This document shows positions 6,501 to 7,659 of a stretch of DNA of 7,659 nucleotides, in pieces. The stretch covers positions 1 to 7,659 of the forward strand of contig JAVHRO010000148.1 in the NCBI GenBank assembly GCA_036171675.1, written 5' to 3'. The notes beneath the pieces were generated by a model. The model saw nothing but the letters and a program-made list of their open reading frames with translations. It was not told the DNA's origin and did not search any database. This DNA is from Vicingus sp036171675 (GTDB lineage: Bacteria > Bacteroidota > Bacteroidia > Flavobacteriales_E > Vicingaceae). Made by a program: the position numbers and the translations under genes. Within the stretch, counting starts at the first letter, position 1, and each line of letters begins with the position of its first letter.

Positions 6501-6744
6501 GCCACAACTCATTTCTGAAAGTAGCATAATCTTTATACAGTTGTTTGGTAATTTTTTCTTCTTCTACTAAGCTTTCTTCTTTAATCTTTAGCGGAATGCC
6601 TTTCAGTAAATTTTCGGCATGTAAACACAACCAAAGCAACTGAAATTCAGTTTTTGTTAAGGTAAAAAGGTTAAACTCCAAATGTTCAACCGAATTATGA
6701 ATAAAGAAACGTAGTTTTTCAAAATTGGAAGTAATCACATACAC
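3517..6744 (-). CDS. Type IIG methyltransferase/specificity part with an inserted HUH (Y1) domain
   Basis: This 1075-codon part starts at GTG 6744. A helical region (1-240) includes RYLFIFFAEDSGLLPP. The N6-adenine methyltransferase follows: GVFYTPKYITKYIVE (246-260), the AdoMet motif CDPACGSGAFL (313-323), GVDINDESVDIAKLSLWL (365-382), NIKCGNSLI, and catalytic NPPY (610-613). Between EFPQIF (421-426) and GGFDVVIGNPPYG, normally close together, lie about 170 extra residues with a HUH domain. A TaqI-type target recognition domain follows (about 790-935; HRPRKPKYF, QEITGGNPPR, FPVQIP). The C-terminus is a coiled-coil-rich tail ending MVYQLYGVSEEEIK. Residues 572-581 and 1004-1019 are encoded by palindromes. 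The nuclease is cut off by the upstream TGA. DNA methylation remains possible if the GTG, or a later start, is used. Confidence 0.88.
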   Translation of the reverse strand: MYVITSNFEKLRFFIHNSVEHLEFNLFTLTKTEFQLLWLCLHAENLLKGIPLKIKEESLVEEEKITKQLYKDYATFRNELWQNMVKNSTEKDKLLLFKKTQKLLDRYLFIFFAEDSGLLPPNSISRIVNRWEVLKQEDAYKPLYDIFKQYFSYIDKGRKGQKTVDDIFAYNGGLFLPDEVLDNIVLDDEMLHPNVMKLTKYDFQSEVDVNILGHIFENSLNEIEHITAEIEGQELDKSKSKRKKDGVFYTPKYITKYIVENTVGKLCDEKKTELGIVDEEYAKGRQNRKKDTVKVLDENLQTYRNWLLNITICDPACGSGAFLNQALEFLIEEHTYIDELESQLLGHAFEFPGVENHILEKNIFGVDINDESVDIAKLSLWLRTAQKGRKLTSLNNNIKCGNSLIDDPNVAGDKAFNWQKEFPQIFIEKEKKPFHITWVTHNSRTSQRMIDNKVKKGDAFWLEDEHEVVVAKTIKEIVEQNGLNVMAFNSCGDHIHLVLVCEEDEIPNIVRKLKGKSSQQLKEHLQLPKEEQFTLWAQKYNTTYIESEEQLWNTVEYIQNNRLKHELHTYTDNKGLQPLVSITDSDIMQQSYEHAFRTEYKGGFDVVIGNPPYGAYMDNETKQFVSSNFETFQGNYEIYFFFIELVNSLLKRTGKLGFITPDTWINIPQAQKVREHVLKYYGINTIVTYKYTVFEDASVNPIVFILTKQVEILQCEIFHIESKSIDIFYDFSNSQKADIENWRESDDKQFQIWQDDGDIKIINKIEKKSNRGEEFLDVCQGIVPYSTEHLTKEQIKERIYHSNVKENDEYGIWVQGRAIKRFGIDLRNKEYLKYGNWLHRPRKPKYFNSNRILIQEITGGNPPRISATIFEEELYHDPGIISCINISKLSDKYLLAVINSTLISWYNLKTSPKGKRTTFPKVLIGDIRKFPVQIPTTNIEKEIVQKVDNIVQKTIEFQKNINQLITLIQSKFEIEKLTTKLQNWYELEFAAFLKELEKARKLSNKGLQPLAAKELQPLVSMKLSEEAEWMQYFNEQKQKAQTLKAEIEKTDKEIDKMVYQLYGVSEEEIKIVENN
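3688..3735. repeat. Tandem pair of intragenic palindromes (GLQPL-coding)
   Basis: Copy 3712-3735 is an almost perfect palindrome centred on TTGCAA, with perfect arms CAAGGGGTTG/CAACCCCTTG (3714-3733). Copy 3688-3711 keeps the first 16 bases (AACAAGGGGTTGCAAC) but its right arm has decayed. Together they add 16 residues (1004-1019, NKGLQPLAAKELQPLV) to the C-terminal coiled-coil region of the methyltransferase part without changing the frame. They have the same core as the palindrome at 5004-5029. Confidence 0.85.
4945..5466 (-). other. HUH/Y1 (REP-transposase-like) domain inserted in the methyltransferase
   Basis: This is about residues 427-600 of the 1075-residue part. It opens with a first strand KPFHITWVTH (432-441), typical of Y1 transposases (compare yHlvfrt-type starts). 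The HUH motif is CGDHIHLVLV, with H494 and H496. Next come a helix (IVRKLKGKSSQQLKEHL) and LWAQKYNTTYIES. A helix VEYIQNNRLKHEL follows, in which Y557 matches the position of the catalytic Tyr of RAYT-type proteins (YIxxNPxK). All three nucleophile and metal-binding residues appear intact. The flanking methyltransferase sequence continues directly on both sides, so the insertion is clean. HUH enzymes cut and join single-stranded DNA. Whether this one still does so is unknown. Confidence 0.85.
5004..5029. repeat. Perfect 26-bp palindrome directly after the HUH domain (GLQPL-coding)
   Basis: TAACAAGGGGTTG (5004-5016) is the exact reverse complement of CAACCCCTTGTTA (5017-5029). A further 5-bp pair, ATACT (5000-5004) and AGTAT (5032-5036), lies just outside. 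It codes for DNKGLQPLVS (residues 572-581), a few residues beyond the last HUH helix, and keeps the frame. It shares its core with the palindromes at 3688-3735 and is related to the one at 6838-6861. Confidence 0.9.
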
Positions 6745-6813
6745 ACAACCCGTTTGGTTGTTTTTGTAATTAAACGCCTGAACGTTTATTTTATCTAAAT
6801 CTTTGGTGTCCGT

Positions 6814-6816
6814 TCA
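6814..6816 (-). other. In-frame TGA that splits the restriction-modification gene
   Basis: The codon lies between ELK (ending at 6817) and TDTKDLDK, where the family normally has Gly. One base change (GGA to TGA) explains it. All other genes here end in TAA or TAG and contain no internal TGA. Confidence 0.8.
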
Positions 6817-7140
6817 TTTTAGTTCTATTACTGCAAGAGCAATGGGCTGCAGCCCATTGTTATCCAAAATAGCACCATCGGCTTTTTTTGCTCCTTTTTC
6901 GTTTTTTAGCTCGGTAGTTAAGTTAAAATTCTCTACTGGATTTAAAGTGTAACCTAATATATTAACAAACAATTCACGTAAAAACCCTTCTTGAAATTGC
7001 TCTTCTTTGGCATTACGTATATTTTGCTGAATAGCAGGTTTATGAAAATACGATGTAAATAACTCATACGCTTTGTTAACAGCATTTTCGTCCTGTGTTT
7101 TTAAGTGTTTATTTAATACAGAAGTTTGAAAAAATGCCAT
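6814..7140 (-). CDS. N-terminal nuclease stub of the type IIG enzyme (truncated)
   Basis: This 108-codon frame starts at ATG 7140 and ends in TGA. It is the amino-terminal part of the PD-(D/E)XK nuclease of an Eco57I/PglX-like enzyme. KEEQFQEGFLRELFVNILGY (45-64) carries a helical Glu, GAKKADGAIL carries the metal-binding Asp (D88), and the end AVIELK carries ExK (E106, K108). The chain stops directly after the catalytic Lys, so the rest of the nuclease fold is missing and the fragment should not be active alone. A palindrome (6838-6861) adds NNGLQPIA between D88 and E106. The codons after the TGA continue the family sequence in the same frame, which shows that this and the downstream part were one gene. 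Confidence 0.85.
   Translation of the reverse strand: MAFFQTSVLNKHLKTQDENAVNKAYELFTSYFHKPAIQQNIRNAKEEQFQEGFLRELFVNILGYTLNPVENFNLTTELKNEKGAKKADGAILDNNGLQPIALAVIELK
6838..6861. repeat. Intragenic palindrome in the nuclease stub (GLQPI-coding)
   Basis: CAATGGGCTG (6840-6849) and CAGCCCATTG (6850-6859) form a perfect palindrome, extended by a G-T wobble and an A-T pair to 6838-6861. Compared with the copy at 3712-3735, 20 of 24 positions are identical. The differences are paired changes (G to T with C to A, and T to C with A to G) that preserve base pairing. It encodes NNGLQPIA within the catalytic core of the nuclease and lies 22 bp from the TGA. Confidence 0.85.
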
Positions 7141-7232
7141 TGAATTTATTTAGTTTTAAAGTCAGAAATTGAATCCGAAAGATACAGATAAATTGATATT
7201 TTATCCTGAATTGTTAATAGTTTTTATTAAGG

Positions 7233-7262
7233 CAAAGTTAGATGATTTGGACGTGCCCTAAA
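7233..7262 (-). promoter_or_regulatory. Probable promoter of the restriction-modification gene
   Basis: On the minus strand, TAACTTTG (7240 to 7233) fits the Bacteroidota -7 consensus TAnnTTTG. A TTTA at 7262-7259 stands 18 bp upstream as a possible -33 element. The leader would be about 85-90 nt and ends in an A-rich stretch (AAACTAAATAAATTCA) before the ATG at 7140, as usual in this phylum, with no Shine-Dalgarno sequence. Confidence 0.5.
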
Positions 7263-7376
7263 GGTCGGGCTATCCGCTGTATTTCCGATGAAAAATCGGG
7301 AGATGCCGTTAAAAATACCTGAATGCCACTGGCATTCCTCCTCTTAATCTCAAATCTCACGCAGCTAAAAAAATAA

Positions 7377-7404
7377 GCCCCACCAAAAAGCGGGGCACAT
7401 TTTT
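7377..7404. terminator. Intrinsic terminator-like hairpin, possibly bidirectional
   Basis: GCCCC (7377-7381) pairs with GGGGC (7392-7396) around ACCAAAAAGC. On the plus strand it is followed by ACATTTTT, and on the minus strand by TTATTTTTTT. It could stop minus-strand transcripts entering from beyond the right edge and so insulate the restriction-modification promoter, or stop plus-strand transcripts. Confidence 0.6.
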
Positions 7405-7422
7405 CGCTAAAAAAAGCGGTAG

Positions 7423-7469
7423 GTAAGCGTTTAAAATTGCTAAGAAAAATAGCAAATTTTAAACCCTTA
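7423..7469. repeat. Long A/T-rich hairpin
   Basis: GTTTAAAATTGCTA (7429-7442) pairs with TAGCAAATTTTAAAC (7450-7464) with one bulged base. The outer arms GTAAG (about 7424-7428) and CTTAC (7466-7470) extend it. The loop is AGAAAAA. No T-run follows directly, so a terminator role is uncertain. Confidence 0.55.
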
Positions 7470-7535
7470 CTTGATTTTGTTTTGATAATTTTTTTTGCCC
7501 TTTTTAAAGAATTAATTTTTTAAAAAAACCTAAGA

Positions 7536-7659
7536 CTATTTAACATAACGCACTATATTATAAGACAAAACGATATTGTTTTTTAGTGGTATGTTTTTAG
7601 TTCGTTTTTCTTATAATTCTTATTATGTCTGCACTTCGTTTCGCCCTGGCGGGTAAATA
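7536..7659. repeat. MITE-like palindromic repeat, right copy (truncated by the window edge)
   Basis: The outer end starts CTATTTAACATAACG (7536-7550), followed by ATTATAAGACAAAACGA (7557-7573). The inner arm TCGTTTTTCTTATAAT (7601-7616) and the following TTATTATGT can fold back on it, and the last bases (GGGTAAATA) mirror the initial CTATTTA. Bases 7557-7659 are the second copy of the flanking direct repeat. The remainder of the element lies beyond the window. Confidence 0.65.

Larger units (their letters stand above)
3517..7140 (-). pseudogene. Type IIG restriction-modification gene (Eco57I/PglX-like), whole reading frame broken by one TGA
   Basis: From the ATG at 7140 to the TAA at 3517 the frame is open for 1208 codons except for one TGA at codon 109 (6814-6816). 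There is no frameshift. The 23 codons between the TGA and the next usable start (GTG, 6744) encode sequence expected of the family (TDTKDLDKINVQAFNYK, then CVYVITSNFEKLRFF). In this family the nuclease motif usually reads IELKGTDT, so the TGA replaces the Gly codon, most simply GGA to TGA. Type IIG enzymes combine nuclease, methyltransferase and target recognition in one chain. A nuclease-negative but possibly methylation-competent product is the likely consequence. A sequencing error is the alternative. Confidence 0.8.
7241..7555. other. Noncoding stretch with a series of hairpins
   Basis: I see no gene here. Structures seen are CCGAT/ATCGG (7285-7299), GAATGCC-ACT-GGCATTC (7321-7337), the GC-rich hairpin at 7377-7396, CGCT/AGCG (about 7405-7418), and the long hairpin at 7423-7469. 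The part 7250-7340 (from about GGTCGGGCTATCCGCTGTAT to the GGCATTC hairpin) resembles a degenerate repeat that I recall downstream of genes in flavobacteria. It may be the relic of a repeated element. Confidence 0.5.

Noticed and set aside
3932..6570. Plus-strand open frames opposite the type IIG gene
   Set aside because: They are antisense shadows of a coding frame with clear methyltransferase, HUH and recognition motifs. None has a recognisable domain.
6814..6816. UGA read as glycine (as in SR1/Gracilibacteria), which would make the restriction-modification gene intact
   Set aside because: The replaced residue would indeed be Gly, but no other gene in the window uses internal TGA, and the sequence style is Bacteroidota, which uses the standard code. 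A nonsense mutation is simpler.
3688..6861. Intragenic palindromes as internal transcription terminators
   Set aside because: They lack T-runs on the coding side and lie in the middle of a long gene. In-frame translated repeats are the better reading.
7250..7340. Riboswitch or structured RNA upstream of the restriction-modification gene
   Set aside because: It lies mostly upstream of the likely transcription start, matches no riboswitch core that I recognise, and resembles a degenerate genomic repeat.
1..7659. tRNA or rRNA genes
   Set aside because: I saw no cloverleaf with a TTCRA-type T-arm and no rRNA-like conserved blocks on either strand.

Overview
The window is AT-rich DNA (roughly one third G+C by eye) that most likely comes from a Bacteroidota genome, probably Flavobacteriia. 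The support is: TAnnTTTG-type -7 promoter boxes with no Shine-Dalgarno sequences, A-rich leaders, protein families typical of the group, and noncoding repeats of a kind I recall from flavobacterial genomes. It reads as an accessory or defence-type segment bounded by two copies of one repeat (about 3-105 and 7557-7659, 99 of 103 bases identical).

Layout. Bases 1-633 carry no convincing gene. They hold a palindromic MITE-like repeat (1-241), a hairpin (323-369), an A/T-rich inverted repeat (about 403-440) and a large nested palindrome (459-547). Bases 634-2701 are a tight three-gene operon on the minus strand, transcribed in this order: an XRE-ImmA/IrrE regulator-protease, a PIN-like DUF4411 protein, and a small protein resembling the DUF4365/PD-(D/E)XK fold. 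The first two form a recognisable toxin-antitoxin-like pair. The third is translationally packed with them, 2 bp downstream. A 120-bp divergent intergenic region with a perfect inverted repeat separates this operon from a plus-strand gene (2822-3286) for a small three-helix membrane protein.

Bases 3276-7140 are on the minus strand. A type IIG (Eco57I/PglX-like) restriction-modification gene runs from 7140 to 3517. An in-frame TGA at 6814-6816 breaks it directly after the nuclease ExK motif, leaving a 108-codon nuclease stub and a 1075-codon methyltransferase/specificity part. Two very small genes follow (43 and 28 codons). They share the C-terminal motif KPTRP, and the second overlaps the stop codon of the convergent membrane protein gene.

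The most unusual feature is inside the methyltransferase. A HUH/Y1 (IS200/REP-transposase-like) domain is inserted in frame between the AdoMet-binding half and the catalytic NPPY motif. The same gene contains in-frame palindromes of about 24 bp that encode GLQP(L/I) peptides: one directly after the HUH domain, a tandem pair near the C-terminus, and one in the nuclease stub. HUH proteins of the RAYT type are known to act on short palindromes. A HUH domain and a family of palindromes inside one coding sequence therefore suggest a mobile or domesticated intragenic element. That link is inference.

Bases 7141-7556 contain the probable restriction-modification promoter and several hairpins, including a terminator-like one, but no gene.
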